A stretch of DNA of 45,450 nt from an uncultured Sutterella sp. (GCA_905213905.1 CAJMKD010000017.1:1-45450), one strand, 5' to 3'; shown: positions 34,201 to 42,880, counted from the first letter of the stretch. Numbers and translations: made by a program. The notes: generated from the letters alone by a model not told the origin.

Positions 34201-37200
34201 CTTCAACGCCGAACCCGGCCGCCGCCATGGCCGAGCGCCAGGCATCGGCCGAAGCGAGGCGCGAAGCGGCTCGTCCCGCTTCGCGCGTCCACCAGTCGGG
34301 ATCCGCGCCTTCAAGGAAGTTCGACGGTTCATTGGGCTTTGTTTCGCAGAGCATCATGATGCCGCCCGGAAGGAGCGCGTCATGAATCGCTGAGAGCGCT
34401 TTCGGCACGTTTTCCGCATAAGCGAGCCCGTTGGGAAGCAGCGCCCAGTCGAAGCGGCCGAGATCATTCGCGCCATCGCCCTTTTCAAGCACATCGAGCG
34501 TCGAGAACGTCAAGCCCGGCTGATGGCCGAGCTCCGCCTTCGCGCGCTCCACCGCCTGCGCGTTCTGCAGCACGACATGGAGCGCCGAGCGGTCGGACAT
34601 GGCCGCACGAATGCCCGAAAGCACGCTGCCGCCCGCAGCGGCGACGTAAAGGCCGCGCACGCGCGCGCCCGAACGCGCTGCGCGCGCTTCTACGACGCGC
34701 ACCCAGTGTTCAAGCGAGAGCTTCACGATCAGACCCTGCGGCATGCGCGAAACGAGCGGACGAACCGTCACGTCTCGCTTCGGAAGCACGTCGTCGATCT
34801 TCTTGTCGCCCGCAATCAGCGCACCGAGATGCTTGCCGACCAGTCCGACCGTCGAGGCAACGGGCCAGAGCGACGGGTGCTCGGCGAGCACCGTGCGGAA
34901 AAGCAGATCCGCATCAACAGGCGCATCACCTTCCGGATCGGCGGGCTTCAGACGCACCAGGCCGTCCTCTTCTTCGGCATAGCCCGCTTCCGTGAGAAGC
35001 GAAATCAGATGCGAAGCAAAAGGCTCCATGGCCGTATCGGGGAAGGACTCCGTAAAGAAAACTTCTGCGGGGACCCATTCGTTTGCATGGCCGCGCCTAA
35101 GCGCAGCCTCGCGGGCGAATGCCGCGCAGAGCCAGTAAAAGAGCACATCGGCTTCATCGGCCTTTTCCGGCGTCCAGCCGATTTCGGCAGCCGCCCGGGC
35201 GAAGGCCTCGTCAAATGCCGTCTTTTCGGCTTCGGCCAGCGCGGCCGACGTGCGCCGATCTTCATCGGCAGCGATCCAGTCGTCGAAGTAGAACGCGGGC
35301 TCAAGCCCGTTTTCCTTGTGATGAACGCGCAGGAAGCGGACGTCGCGCAGTTCCGCGAGCACTTCGCCCGAAGCGTCCATCAGCGTGAATTCAACAAGCG
35401 CGGAGCGCGGCGACACGTGAAGGAGACGAACCTCGGCCCACGCCGGCGTGCCGTCCGACCAGAGGGCGGCATTGCCGACCCAGCTCGGCAGATACGAGGC
35501 CTTGAGGTCCACCGCATCAATCGAACCCGACTGCGCCGCCGCTTCGCGAAGCGCGAGGAAGAGTCCCTGAAGCGCGCCGTCAACGAGCGCAGGCGAAAGG
35601 CCCATGCCCCCATCGGCTTCGGCGAGCCGGCTCTCGAGCTTCACGAGAATGCGCATGCCGTCGGCGGACGTCTCTGTTGGCGCATTTTCGCGCCAGGCCC
35701 CGACGATCGGACGAAACGCGCCTTCGTACTTGAGGCCGAGAGAAGCGAGCGTTTCATAGAAGCCGGTGAGATCAATGCGGTTGTCTTCGCTGCAGAAGCG
35801 CCCCGTCAGATCTCTGCGGACCGGCCGCGCCGCATCCGTGCGGACAATGCGGCCTGCGAGATGCGTCAGGTAATCCTCCTTGGAGAGGATGCCGCGCGAC
35901 CCCATGGTCACGACGCCGGCCGGAGAAACGGTCGTGCGAATTTTTTTCGACGGCTGATTCTCGAGCACGAGCGGCCGGAGAATCGCGAGATTGCGGATCG
36001 CCGTTGCGCCTTCCGCCCCCTGAGAGGCGAGATAGCGGCGGCCCGCCGCAAAGACCGTTTCGAGGAACCCTGCCGCAGGGAACAGGACGGTTTCGTCGAT
36101 CTCGTGCCCGGCGAGCCACGGATAGAGCGCCAGATCGATCGTGTTTTCCCAGACATTCTCAGCGTGGGCCACAGGCCAGCCAAGAAGCGGATGCGTCATC
36201 GGCGCATCGTAGAGGTGATGCGATTCCGCAGTCGGCTCCGCCCAGAACGTCTTCTTGTTCCAGGGATAGCGGGGAAGCGTGCGGTCGCGGGGAACGACGG
36301 GCCATACGGCAGAAGCGTCGACATTCACGGCCGCCATCAGCTGCGCGAGCGACTGACGCCACTGAAGGGCGTCGCCGCCGCGCGCGAGCGTGCCGTGCAC
36401 GAAAACGTCCTTGCCGCTGTTCTTGGCGGTGGCTCGTACATAGCCGAGCAGAATGGCGTGCGGACCGACTTCGATGAACTGCGTCGCGCCGTCGCGCATC
36501 ATGGCGCGAATCGCGCCTTCAAAGAGCACCGGACGGCGGATGTTGCGCCACCAGTAGTCGGCGTCCGCCGGTTCGCTGTCTAGCAGATCGCCCTTCACGG
36601 ACGAATAGAAATCGATGTTGCCCTTAGAAGGATGAATGTCCTCGAGCGCTTCGCGGATATCCGCTTCGAGCGGCGTCATGCGCGAGCTGTGGAAGGCATA
36701 CGGAAGCGCAAGCTTCTTGAAAAGCCCGCCCGCGGCCTTGATCTGAGGACCAAGCTCGTCGATCGCGGCCTTGTCGCCCGAGAGCGTGTAGTTGTCGACG
36801 GCATTGAGGCCTGCGATCTCCACGTTCGGATGCTTTTCGAGGAGCGCTTTGAGCTTTTCCTCTGAAAGCTTTGCGGCAGCCATCGTGCCGGAGCCGATCA
36901 TGCGGCCCTGCAGGCTCGAGCGTTCGTAAATCACGCGGACCGCGTCCGCGAGCGTGAGGCAGCCTGCCGCCCAGGCGGCGGCCACTTCGCCGACGCTGTG
37001 GCCGGTCACCGCATCCGCATCAATGCCGCTCGAGCGCAGAACCTGCGTGAGCGCTACCTGCACTGCAAAAATCAGCGGCTGCGCGATTTCCGTGCGGTCA
37101 ATGCCCCATTCCTCATGCGGGCGCGCGAACCGCTCGGCGATCTTCCAGCCGGCAAGCGGCGCAAAGCACTCGTCGATGTCGTCGATCGCGCGCCTGAACA

Positions 37201-38896
37201 CGGGATCGCCTTCATAAAGCGCCGCGCCCATGCCGGCCCACTGGCTGCCGTTGCCTGAATAGACAAAGGCGATGCGGCCGCTGCGAACAGCGCTCGACAC
37301 ATGCTCGAGCGCACCCGCACAGTTCGGCGAGGATTTCGGAAGCTCGCCCGTTTTCTCGAGCGTCGTCAAGGCGGCGCAGGCATCAGAAGCGCTCTGCGGC
37401 AGCAAGGCCGCAGCGTGCGAGAGCCGCTCGCGCTGACCGGCAGCAGCAGCGGCGATGCGGTTGTACGCATCGGCATCCGCACCTGTGAGACGCGCAGCAT
37501 ATTCGCCCGCCAAAGCGCGGAGGCTTTCCGCGCTTCGCGCCGAAATGAGGAACGGGAGGATCCGCTCGTCTTCCGTCGCCGCTGCTGCCGGCATCGGCAC
37601 CGCTTCGGGCTTTTCCTCAAGCAGCACATGCGCATTCGTGCCGCCGAAGCCGAACGAATTGACGCCCACGAGCGGCGCGCCGGCCACGGCGGGCAACGGC
37701 GTCATCTGTTGCGGCACCTGAATTCCCAAGCCCTCAAAGTCGATTGCCGGATTTAGCTTCTGAAGAAGAATGTTGGGCGGCACCTGATGCTCGAGGAGCA
37801 CGGCGATCGCCTTTGCGATGCCGGCCATGCCGGAACCGGTTTCGAGGTGGCCGAGATTGGCTTTGACGGATCCGACGAGCAGCGGCGCTTCGCCCTTCTT
37901 ATGGCCGAGCACCTTGCCGATGCTTTTTGTTTCGATCGGGTCGCCTGCGGCCGTGCCGGTGCCGTGCGCTTCGAGATAAGCAACACGGCTGCGGTCGACG
38001 GCCGGATCTTCATAGATGGATTGCAGAAGCCGCTTCTGCGCTTCGCCGTTCGGAAGCGCAATGCCGTTGGTGCGGCCGTCCGAATTGACGCCCGTGGCGC
38101 GAATGACGGCATGAATCGCATCGCCGTCGCGCACCGCCGCGTCGAGCGGCTTGATCAGAATGACAGCGCCGCCTTCGGCGCGCACGTAGCCGTTCCCCTC
38201 GGCGTCGAACACCTTGCAGCGGCCGTCCTTCGAAAGCATGTGCGCCTTCGAGAAGCCGACGAAGGGCATGGGCGAAAGCAGCACGTTGACGCCGCCCACG
38301 ATCGCCATCGGCAGATTCTCTTCGGTCATGGCGCGGCAGGCTTCATGGAGCGCCACAAGGCTCGAGGAGCACGCCGTATCAATCGTCATGCTCGGGCCGT
38401 GCAGATCGAAGAAGTAGCTCAGACGGTTGGCGATGATGGAGAGCGACGTCCCCGTCATGCCGTACGGCCCCGTCACCGCGAGATCGTCGGAATGGATCAT
38501 GCCCATGTCGGTCGACGCCGCGCCGATATAGACCGCCGCATTGCTCCCCGCCACGCTCGAAGGCCTGATGCCGGCGTCTTCAAACGCCTCCCAAGTCATC
38601 TCCAGCACCATGCGCTGCTGCGGATCGAGCGCCTCGGCTTCCTTAGGACTCATCGAGAAGAAGGCCGCGTCGAACTGCTTCACGTCGCCGACGATGCCCG
38701 CCGCCGTCGTGCAGGTCTTGCCCGGTGCCTGACGATCAGGATGCCAGTAGCGGCGCATGCTGAAGCGCTCTTCAGGGACATTGGAAACAACGTCCGCCCC
38801 CTTTGAAAGCACATCCCACAATCCGTCCAGAGAAGCAATGCCCCCGGGGAAACGACAACCGATACCGACAATGGCAAAACCGTTCTTGTAATACAT
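31280..38896 (-). CDS. Single-module highly reducing type I polyketide synthase (KS-AT-DH-(MT)-ER-KR-ACP)
   Basis: A 2,538-residue PKS. KS (5-430) has Cys176 in DTACSSS, His311 in EAHGTGTAAGDP and His350 in NLGHLETGSG. AT (540-850) has Ser634 in GHSVGE, with YAFHSS at the extender-specificity site (malonyl more likely than methylmalonyl). DH (901-1190) has His931 in GHEIDETVLFP and LVDGALQG. A degenerate methyltransferase-like region lies at about 1390-1580 (LYVAAAGGSVLSG, ALLPGGIMMLCE). ER (about 1800-2110) has ATGLNFRDVMWAMG and IHGAAGGVGLAAIQVA. KR (about 2150-2330) has ITGGLGGLGR, FSSATVLLGNPGQANY and AANAAME. ACP has Ser2463 in DIGMDSLMVVEL. There is no thioesterase, so release by the adjacent oxoamine synthase is inferred. 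The domain order matches fungal highly reducing PKSs. The DNA is GC-richer than the rest of the window. Confidence 0.97.
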   Translation of the reverse strand: MYYKNGFAIVGIGCRFPGGIASLDGLWDVLSKGADVVSNVPEERFSMRRYWHPDRQAPGKTCTTAAGIVGDVKQFDAAFFSMSPKEAEALDPQQRMVLEMTWEAFEDAGIRPSSVAGSNAAVYIGAASTDMGMIHSDDLAVTGPYGMTGTSLSIIANRLSYFFDLHGPSMTIDTACSSSLVALHEACRAMTEENLPMAIVGGVNVLLSPMPFVGFSKAHMLSKDGRCKVFDAEGNGYVRAEGGAVILIKPLDAAVRDGDAIHAVIRATGVNSDGRTNGIALPNGEAQKRLLQSIYEDPAVDRSRVAYLEAHGTGTAAGDPIETKSIGKVLGHKKGEAPLLVGSVKANLGHLETGSGMAGIAKAIAVLLEHQVPPNILLQKLNPAIDFEGLGIQVPQQMTPLPAVAGAPLVGVNSFGFGGTNAHVLLEEKPEAVPMPAAAATEDERILPFLISARSAESLRALAGEYAARLTGADADAYNRIAAAAAGQRERLSHAAALLPQSASDACAALTTLEKTGELPKSSPNCAGALEHVSSAVRSGRIAFVYSGNGSQWAGMGAALYEGDPVFRRAIDDIDECFAPLAGWKIAERFARPHEEWGIDRTEIAQPLIFAVQVALTQVLRSSGIDADAVTGHSVGEVAAAWAAGCLTLADAVRVIYERSSLQGRMIGSGTMAAAKLSEEKLKALLEKHPNVEIAGLNAVDNYTLSGDKAAIDELGPQIKAAGGLFKKLALPYAFHSSRMTPLEADIREALEDIHPSKGNIDFYSSVKGDLLDSEPADADYWWRNIRRPVLFEGAIRAMMRDGATQFIEVGPHAILLGYVRATAKNSGKDVFVHGTLARGGDALQWRQSLAQLMAAVNVDASAVWPVVPRDRTLPRYPWNKKTFWAEPTAESHHLYDAPMTHPLLGWPVAHAENVWENTIDLALYPWLAGHEIDETVLFPAAGFLETVFAAGRRYLASQGAEGATAIRNLAILRPLVLENQPSKKIRTTVSPAGVVTMGSRGILSKEDYLTHLAGRIVRTDAARPVRRDLTGRFCSEDNRIDLTGFYETLASLGLKYEGAFRPIVGAWRENAPTETSADGMRILVKLESRLAEADGGMGLSPALVDGALQGLFLALREAAAQSGSIDAVDLKASYLPSWVGNAALWSDGTPAWAEVRLLHVSPRSALVEFTLMDASGEVLAELRDVRFLRVHHKENGLEPAFYFDDWIAADEDRRTSAALAEAEKTAFDEAFARAAAEIGWTPEKADEADVLFYWLCAAFAREAALRRGHANEWVPAEVFFTESFPDTAMEPFASHLISLLTEAGYAEEEDGLVRLKPADPEGDAPVDADLLFRTVLAEHPSLWPVASTVGLVGKHLGALIAGDKKIDDVLPKRDVTVRPLVSRMPQGLIVKLSLEHWVRVVEARAARSGARVRGLYVAAAGGSVLSGIRAAMSDRSALHVVLQNAQAVERAKAELGHQPGLTFSTLDVLEKGDGANDLGRFDWALLPNGLAYAENVPKALSAIHDALLPGGIMMLCETKPNEPSNFLEGADPDWWTREAGRAASRLASADAWRSAMAAAGFGVEALDEASLLAPRICLLGVKKGDAADAPAKGCDEAAVESAAAESRRLFMIESTATASAFEAAFRGTRPDAEVVRMDEGAEGTDWNAALRSLKPHSTCVASFGFDNKNDFPTAMFGLLKALEAAADTTDMPEDLRFLFVVPAVSGLPGAPLGTAAGDAAMAMVRVFRNECRSVSAAVLSAADDEPQTLARAAALAGAFAADPETVRDEAAVLGGRLFVRTVTSASRRRMADEASGSCAKTLAFDSPGRLERLYWKREDAQKPLAPDEIRVDVRATGLNFRDVMWAMGMLPEDALENGFSGPTMGLEASGVVTGVGSGVTKFRPGDAVVAFAPACFSSVITTTETAAAKKPASLSFAEAASVPVAFFTAWYAVSWLGRAQPGESILIHGAAGGVGLAAIQVASLLGLEVYATAGTDAKRTLLRRLGVKHVYNSRSLAFADEIRRDTNGRGVDLVLNSLAGAGAEKSLELLAPLGRFLELGKRDFYADSPMFLRPFRRNISYFGIDADQILVDAPALAGRLFSEVLDHFEKGDFRPLPFMMFAAENAAEAFQTMQASQQIGKLVVVKTDLDRNASAAENADASSFASMCNGGTVIITGGLGGLGRKTAERMAERGAKALVLVTRSGATESARTFVEALTARGVAVRTPAVDLGAADKSEVFEKLDEALQGLPPVVGIVHAAGVIHDAFIRNLTDDDCAATWRPKVVAAERLLDYIRMKSLAPKFFAVFSSATVLLGNPGQANYVAANAAMEKVVEEARGAGIRALSIGWGPVSDVGMLKSNPSAKKVLEMTLGTPALSSADVLDALETGILSGKPSMSFFAVNWQRLADLPAAGSERFAPIWSSVGTARDEKVSLEDRFAGKTEEEAVAMLTGYVAEEVASLMGVAATGLNVNQPVADIGMDSLMVVELAAALEERLGLKIPAVSLSGGATIRTIAERFWQMIAKKSTDEQALDVLAEKHGVVMSDEMKSDVLKNIGS

Positions 38897-39172
38897 CTAG
38901 CGTGCTTCTAGCGTGAGTTTCTTTGGCATAGCCAGGATGCCCCGCGACATGCGTCCGGTCTGCGTATCTCGTTCGCGCATTCTCCTTGCGAAGCGCAGAG
39001 CAAAAGCATCCTATGCATTTTACGATCTTCTGACCTTTGGGTTCTCTGTGTACGGGAAAACGCAAACGTCAGAAATTCAGACAAAATTCCAGGAAGCGCC
39101 CATAAAAAGACCGGAGAAGTCCTTGACGACTTCCCCGGACCTTTTTGCCATGGAAAAACGGCGGATCGCTTA
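38897..39172. other. Intergenic region upstream of the PKS with a short tandem repeat
   Basis: Just upstream of the PKS start, CTAGCGTG occurs twice in tandem with 3 nt between copies (about 38897-38918). The PKS promoter must lie here, but no clear hexamers are seen. The right part carries the porin terminator. Confidence 0.4.
39104..39146 (-). terminator. Rho-independent terminator of the porin gene
   Basis: On the minus strand GGTCCGGGGAAGTC and GACTTCTCCGGTC form a long stem (with wobble pairs) around a 6-7-nt loop, followed by TTTTTAT. It sits 27 nt after the porin stop. A run of A residues on the other side would give a T-tract for plus-strand transcripts as well. Confidence 0.85.
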
Positions 39173-40324
39173 TTAGAAGGTGTGCTTCATGCCGGCAACA
39201 ACTTCAACGAGCGACGGGCTGGTGTTGTCAACCTTGTCCTGCAGGTAGCCGGCACCGCCGTAGATGAGCGTGCGCTTGCTGAGCGGATACTGGTAGCCGG
39301 CACCGACCATCCAGCGGGTGACTTCCTTGTTGGTCTTGTCGCTGTCGGCGTCCATGTAGCCGACGGTAGCGAGCGCGTCGCCGCCCCAAACCGGAATCGA
39401 GGTGCTTACGACAATGCCGTAGCCGTCAATGTCGTTGGCAAGGTACTTCTTGCCGTTAATCGTCTTCGACAAATCAATGCCGAATTCGTCACGAGCATCG
39501 GAGCCGCCGATCCAGGACGCATCCTTGAAGTACTGGCCGGCGATGTAGGTCTTCGCGATGCCGCAGTCATAGGAAGCGCCGAGCGTGAAGGCCATCGTGT
39601 CCTTGCCGTGGCCGGCCGTGTTGGCGTTGTTGGCCTTGTCGGTGTATTCGAAGATGCCAGTGAGACCAACGCCGCCGTATTCATACGTGGCACCGAGAGA
39701 GCCGCAGCGCTCGGCCGTCGTCTTGCCTTCCTTTTCAAGCGCCTTGTTGTCGCTCTGAGTGTTGACCTGGAAGGAATACTGGCCGTACACCGTCACGCCG
39801 TACATCGTCGGCGACTTGTAGGTGATCATGTTGTCAGCACGACCGGCGGACGTCGCAAAAACGAGCGCCTGGCTGCCGATGTAGCTGCCCCAGCCCGTGC
39901 CGAACGAGCTCAGGTTGCCGCCGAGGCCGTAGGAACCGGCATCAAGGCTGAGCATGGACATGCGGCCGAAGGCGAGCGTGCCGTACTGGGACTGCACGTA
40001 GAGCTGCGCTTCACGGCCGAAGAGGCGGTCGGACTGGCCGAGCGTGCCGTCGTCGGCGTTGAAGCCGTTTTCAAGGACGAAGCCGACCGTCACGCCGTTG
40101 CCGAGGTCTTCCGTGCCCTTGAGGCCGAAGCGGTTGCCGGCATTCTGGCCGGAACCCATCGTGAGCGTGCTGTCGCTGACGCCCTGGAGAGCTTCATTGT
40201 GGTCGCCCGCGATGGACGTAAAGTCAAGACCCAGGTCGATAACGCCGTACATCGTCACCTGATCGGCAGATGCCGTACCTGCCATTGCGCCCATAAGAGC
40301 CAATGCAAGAAGAGTCTTCTTCAT
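39173..40324 (-). CDS. Gram-negative general porin (Burkholderiales/Neisseria type)
   Basis: A 383-residue precursor with signal peptide MKKTLLALALMGAMAGTASA, cleaved before DQVTMYGVIDLGLDF, the standard first beta strand of this porin family. The amphipathic strands alternate regularly (GNRFGLKGTEDLGNGVTVGFVLENGF, LYVQSQYGTLAFGRM), with a long acidic loop and a terminal phenylalanine (VVAGMKHTF), as needed for outer membrane assembly. It forms a 16-stranded trimeric channel for small solutes. It is monocistronic, with its own terminator. The strong codon bias and family suggest high expression. Confidence 0.97.
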   Translation of the reverse strand: MKKTLLALALMGAMAGTASADQVTMYGVIDLGLDFTSIAGDHNEALQGVSDSTLTMGSGQNAGNRFGLKGTEDLGNGVTVGFVLENGFNADDGTLGQSDRLFGREAQLYVQSQYGTLAFGRMSMLSLDAGSYGLGGNLSSFGTGWGSYIGSQALVFATSAGRADNMITYKSPTMYGVTVYGQYSFQVNTQSDNKALEKEGKTTAERCGSLGATYEYGGVGLTGIFEYTDKANNANTAGHGKDTMAFTLGASYDCGIAKTYIAGQYFKDASWIGGSDARDEFGIDLSKTINGKKYLANDIDGYGIVVSTSIPVWGGDALATVGYMDADSDKTNKEVTRWMVGAGYQYPLSKRTLIYGGAGYLQDKVDNTSPSLVEVVAGMKHTF

Positions 40325-40700
40325 GATTACTTCTTCTCTAAAAAATCTCCGCGACGGCCTTTCGTCAATTCCGCAGGCCGCCCCGTTAAAAACAAATTCA
40401 GGATGCTTCTCAAAAGCGCCGTACGGTCAATCCGCCCTGTCGGGCCGTTTGCCGCCGCTGCTGTGCTTTCCGGTCGGTTACGATCGAAACGCAGCTTCGA
40501 AGCGCTTTGAGGTCAATTTGATGATAGCCGCATCGAGGGGGAATATCGTATCCACATCGCGCGCCGGCGGCGAAAACTAAGGGCAAATACGCCCTAAAAG
40601 TGTTGTCAGACGCATACAGTTCATGCGCATGAGCGGGTTTTTACTTTGTTCCGCAGCATCCGCGCTATTCCGGCCGGGGCTTTTGCTCATCTGAATGCAT
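40325..40700. other. Intergenic region between porin and H-NS gene
   Basis: No gene is supported in this stretch. It should contain the porin promoter and leader. A 12-bp palindrome TCATGCGCATGA lies at 40621-40632, and a small hairpin AGGGC-AAATAC-GCCCT just left of it (about 40579-40594); either could be a regulatory site. The GC-rich open frames here have no homology-like features. Confidence 0.4.
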
Positions 40701-40704
40701 GAAA

Positions 40705-40749
40705 AACCGCAGCTCATGCAGGCATTGTTCTGCTTGCGGAGCTGCGGTT
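40705..40749 (-). terminator. Rho-independent terminator after the H-NS gene
   Basis: On the minus strand AACCGCAGCTC and GAGCTGCGGTT form an 11-bp perfect stem, and the second arm runs into a T-tract (GGTTTTTC). It lies about 48 nt after the stop codon. Confidence 0.85.
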
Positions 40750-40796
40750 CTTGGGCTGACGCATTGAAAGCGCTTTGCGTCTGCTTCAGACCTTCC

Positions 40797-41108
40797 TTAG
40801 ATCAGATACTCTTCGATCGTATGTCCGGATTCAACGAGCGCGGAGAGCCAGTTCGGCTGACGGCCGCGGCCGGACCAGGTTTCGCCGTTCGGACCGCGAT
40901 ACTTCGGGGCCACGGTGCCGCCCATCTTGCGAACGGCAGACTTCGCGGAATTCTTGAAGCGAAGTTCCGTCACGTCAATTTCGAGCGAATCAATCAGCGC
41001 CTGCGCCTGTTCAACACCCTGAGCTCGAATCTCACTCTTCTTCTGAGCGAGCTCCATTTCCAGGTTCTTAATTTCCTGCAGTTTTTGCTTCAGGTCTTCG
41101 TCGTTCAC
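40797..41108 (-). CDS. H-NS family nucleoid-associated protein
   Basis: The 103-residue protein starts at GTG 41108 with AAAGGA 6 nt upstream. The N-terminal half is a charged coiled coil (LKQKLQEIKNLEMELAQKKSEIRAQ) for oligomerisation; the C-terminal half is the AT-hook-like binding core KYRGPNGETWSGRGRQPNW followed by LSALVESGHTIEEYLI. Such proteins silence AT-rich acquired DNA. The two AT-rich islands in this window (capsule cassette and RT system) are natural targets, though this is only inference. The gene is monocistronic. Confidence 0.96.
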   Translation of the reverse strand: MNDEDLKQKLQEIKNLEMELAQKKSEIRAQGVEQAQALIDSLEIDVTELRFKNSAKSAVRKMGGTVAPKYRGPNGETWSGRGRQPNWLSALVESGHTIEEYLI

Positions 41109-41158
41109 GATTTATCCTTTCAATAACTTAAAAAATAATTTCAGGGCTGATTGGGCAA

Positions 41159-41164
41159 ATTATA
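41159..41164 (-). promoter_or_regulatory. Candidate -10 element of the H-NS gene
   Basis: A perfect TATAAT lies 51 nt upstream of the GTG start on the minus strand. No good -35 hexamer is found at 16-18 nt, although the region is AT-rich. Confidence 0.45.
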
Positions 41165-41262
41165 AGCAATTTTATAAATTCCGCCGAATTTTCCCTTTTT
41201 TTAATCGTCCGATGTTTTTATACACCAAAGAAAAGTCTTTTTTCAAAGCTTTTCTGCGCTGC

Positions 41263-42474
41263 TCAGCGATAAAACCCTCTTTTCTCACGACGCTTCGCCT
41301 GGAGCTGCTCAATTTCGGCAATCATGCGCTCGTGAAGAATTTTCATGAATTGCTGCGTCAGCGGAATAGCCAGCATTTCTTCCCAGGGCAATCCGGCAAT
41401 GGGATAAGACCACGTTTTGTAGTAAGAAGCCGAATAATTATTGATGTATGCAGTCAGCATGCCTTTGCCTTCGTGCGTAATAAAGCCGCGGTAGCGGGCC
41501 GATGAATTGTCGCGGTCCTCCAAAAGATAATAGCGGTGATGCTCGCCGTCGAACCGGAAAGGCTTCAGATTCCCGGGATGCCCGGGATTGAATCCTGTGC
41601 GCCAGAGCATTTCGGCAAAGGCAAGCCGCGGCCCCGTCAGCTGATTGGTCTTCGTCCAGCGATAATGAAGATGGCTGTTGTAAAGCGCGCCCTGCACATA
41701 CCACGCTTTTTTGCTTTCAAGATAGACCGCGCCCGACTGCGCTGCGAGCGAACGTTCGTCGCGCGGCACTTTCAGCAGCCTCGGCGGCTTGTCCGGATCC
41801 GGCGGCAGCATGATCAGATCGCTCGCCGGCCTGAATCCTTCTGGGAGCCATCTTCGAGGCAGCATGCGGAAGGGCCCTTTGCGCGAAACAAACCATGCCT
41901 TGTCCCGGGGCGACCAGACCGCGCCTGCACGCTTGGCGCTTTCCTTCTCCTGATAAGGGACATTGAGGAGAAGCATGTCATTGCCATTGCGCGCGGCAAG
42001 CGCATTGCGCCGCACAGCCACTGGATAAAGACGGTCGAGAACCTTCCAGCCCGAAAACCGGAATGCGTCGAATTTCGAAGGAGCAGAACACGAATCAGGA
42101 ATGAACCAGGCTTTCGCATCGCCGTCGAAGAACGCACCGAGGTGCTTGACAATCGTTCGATCCTCATAACGAACGTTCAGGTATTCCCGCTCGCCGAGAA
42201 ATGATTCAATTTCATCGCCCGCGAGCGCTATCCCGGCACGGTAAGCAGAATCCCGATTCGGCCTCGTTGCCAGAATTTCTCCGAACCGCCCGCTCTGACA
42301 TGCAACGGCATGCCAGACATCGCCGTCGTTGAAAAGCGCAAAGTCGCCGTTCCAGTCGACAGATGAATCATCTGATCCTGCGCTTAGACCGCTTCCACCT
42401 TCTTCGGCTTCATAAGCTGATTCAATGCTGTCCTGTTTGTTTTCTTCATCGAGCGTCATGGGCGTTCTCTTCAT
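41263..42474 (-). CDS. Protein with three DUF5710-like repeats, plasmid-type accessory protein
   Basis: The 403-residue protein has an acidic, low-complexity start (to about residue 40). Three copies of a DUF5710-like module follow: EYLNVRYEDRTIVKHLGAFF..KAWFI (97-127), LLLNVPYQEKESAKRAGAVW..KAWFV (167-197) and RLLKVPRDERSLAAQSGAVY..KAWYV (232-261). Each has the pattern L-x-V-P-x-x-E-(K/R)...GA-x-(W/Y)...K-x-W-(F/Y)-V. This module is frequent in primase-like and antirestriction proteins of plasmids and conjugative elements. The C-terminal half (270-403) is basic near its end (QAKRREKRGF). The role is unknown. It overlaps the upstream small membrane protein gene by 29 nt (14 nt if the second ATG is used). 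Confidence 0.82.
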   Translation of the reverse strand: MKRTPMTLDEENKQDSIESAYEAEEGGSGLSAGSDDSSVDWNGDFALFNDGDVWHAVACQSGRFGEILATRPNRDSAYRAGIALAGDEIESFLGEREYLNVRYEDRTIVKHLGAFFDGDAKAWFIPDSCSAPSKFDAFRFSGWKVLDRLYPVAVRRNALAARNGNDMLLLNVPYQEKESAKRAGAVWSPRDKAWFVSRKGPFRMLPRRWLPEGFRPASDLIMLPPDPDKPPRLLKVPRDERSLAAQSGAVYLESKKAWYVQGALYNSHLHYRWTKTNQLTGPRLAFAEMLWRTGFNPGHPGNLKPFRFDGEHHRYYLLEDRDNSSARYRGFITHEGKGMLTAYINNYSASYYKTWSYPIAGLPWEEMLAIPLTQQFMKILHERMIAEIEQLQAKRREKRGFYR

Positions 42475-42817
42475 CGATGACGTCTTGACCTGATTTCTCT
42501 ATGCTGCAAAGCATTGCGTCATAGCCCGCCTGCGTAATATAGGTCGAGTGTCCGTCAAATTGCGTTCCCGGCTCTATCGGCGGCATGACAATGAAGGGAG
42601 ATTCGCCCGAGTTATCGTTTTTCATGCTTATCCAATGCAGACCGGGATCCTCTTTTTCAGCAAAGTCTTCAGGCGCTGCCGTCAAAGCCGTCAAAGCAAA
42701 AGCTGCCAAGCTGCCAATTGTCCAGCTCCAGTCTAATTCGGCATATTTACAAAACACCGATATAAGACCGGATCCTATTATCCAAATCCAGAAATCGAAT
42801 GTCCTGAATTTATTCAT
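42446..42817 (-). CDS. Small membrane protein, unknown function
   Basis: The 123-residue protein has two adjacent hydrophobic segments at the N-terminus (FDFWIWIIGSGLISVF and WTIGSLAAFALTALTAA). A soluble tail of about 75 residues follows (HWISMKNDNSGESPFIVMPP, THSYITQAGYDAMLCSIEKS-like). It is coupled to the DUF5710 protein by overlap, so the two are likely co-translated. No family was recognised. The gene is supported by its overlap, its membrane segments and its consistent direction. Confidence 0.6.
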   Translation of the reverse strand: MNKFRTFDFWIWIIGSGLISVFCKYAELDWSWTIGSLAAFALTALTAAPEDFAEKEDPGLHWISMKNDNSGESPFIVMPPIEPGTQFDGHSTYITQAGYDAMLCSIEKSGQDVIDEENAHDAR

Positions 42818-42880
42818 TTCCTGCGAGAAGCAAAAAACCGTAATATGATATTTATTTTATTGGTCTTTCTCGAGAAAGTG

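Noticed and set aside
34523..36583. 686-residue plus-strand ORF opposite the PKS
   Set aside because: This is a shadow of the GC-rich PKS gene; the composition is Arg-rich without recognisable domains.
39182..40510. 442-residue plus-strand ORF opposite the porin
   Set aside because: The porin on the minus strand has signal peptide, strands, terminal Phe and terminator; this frame is its antisense.
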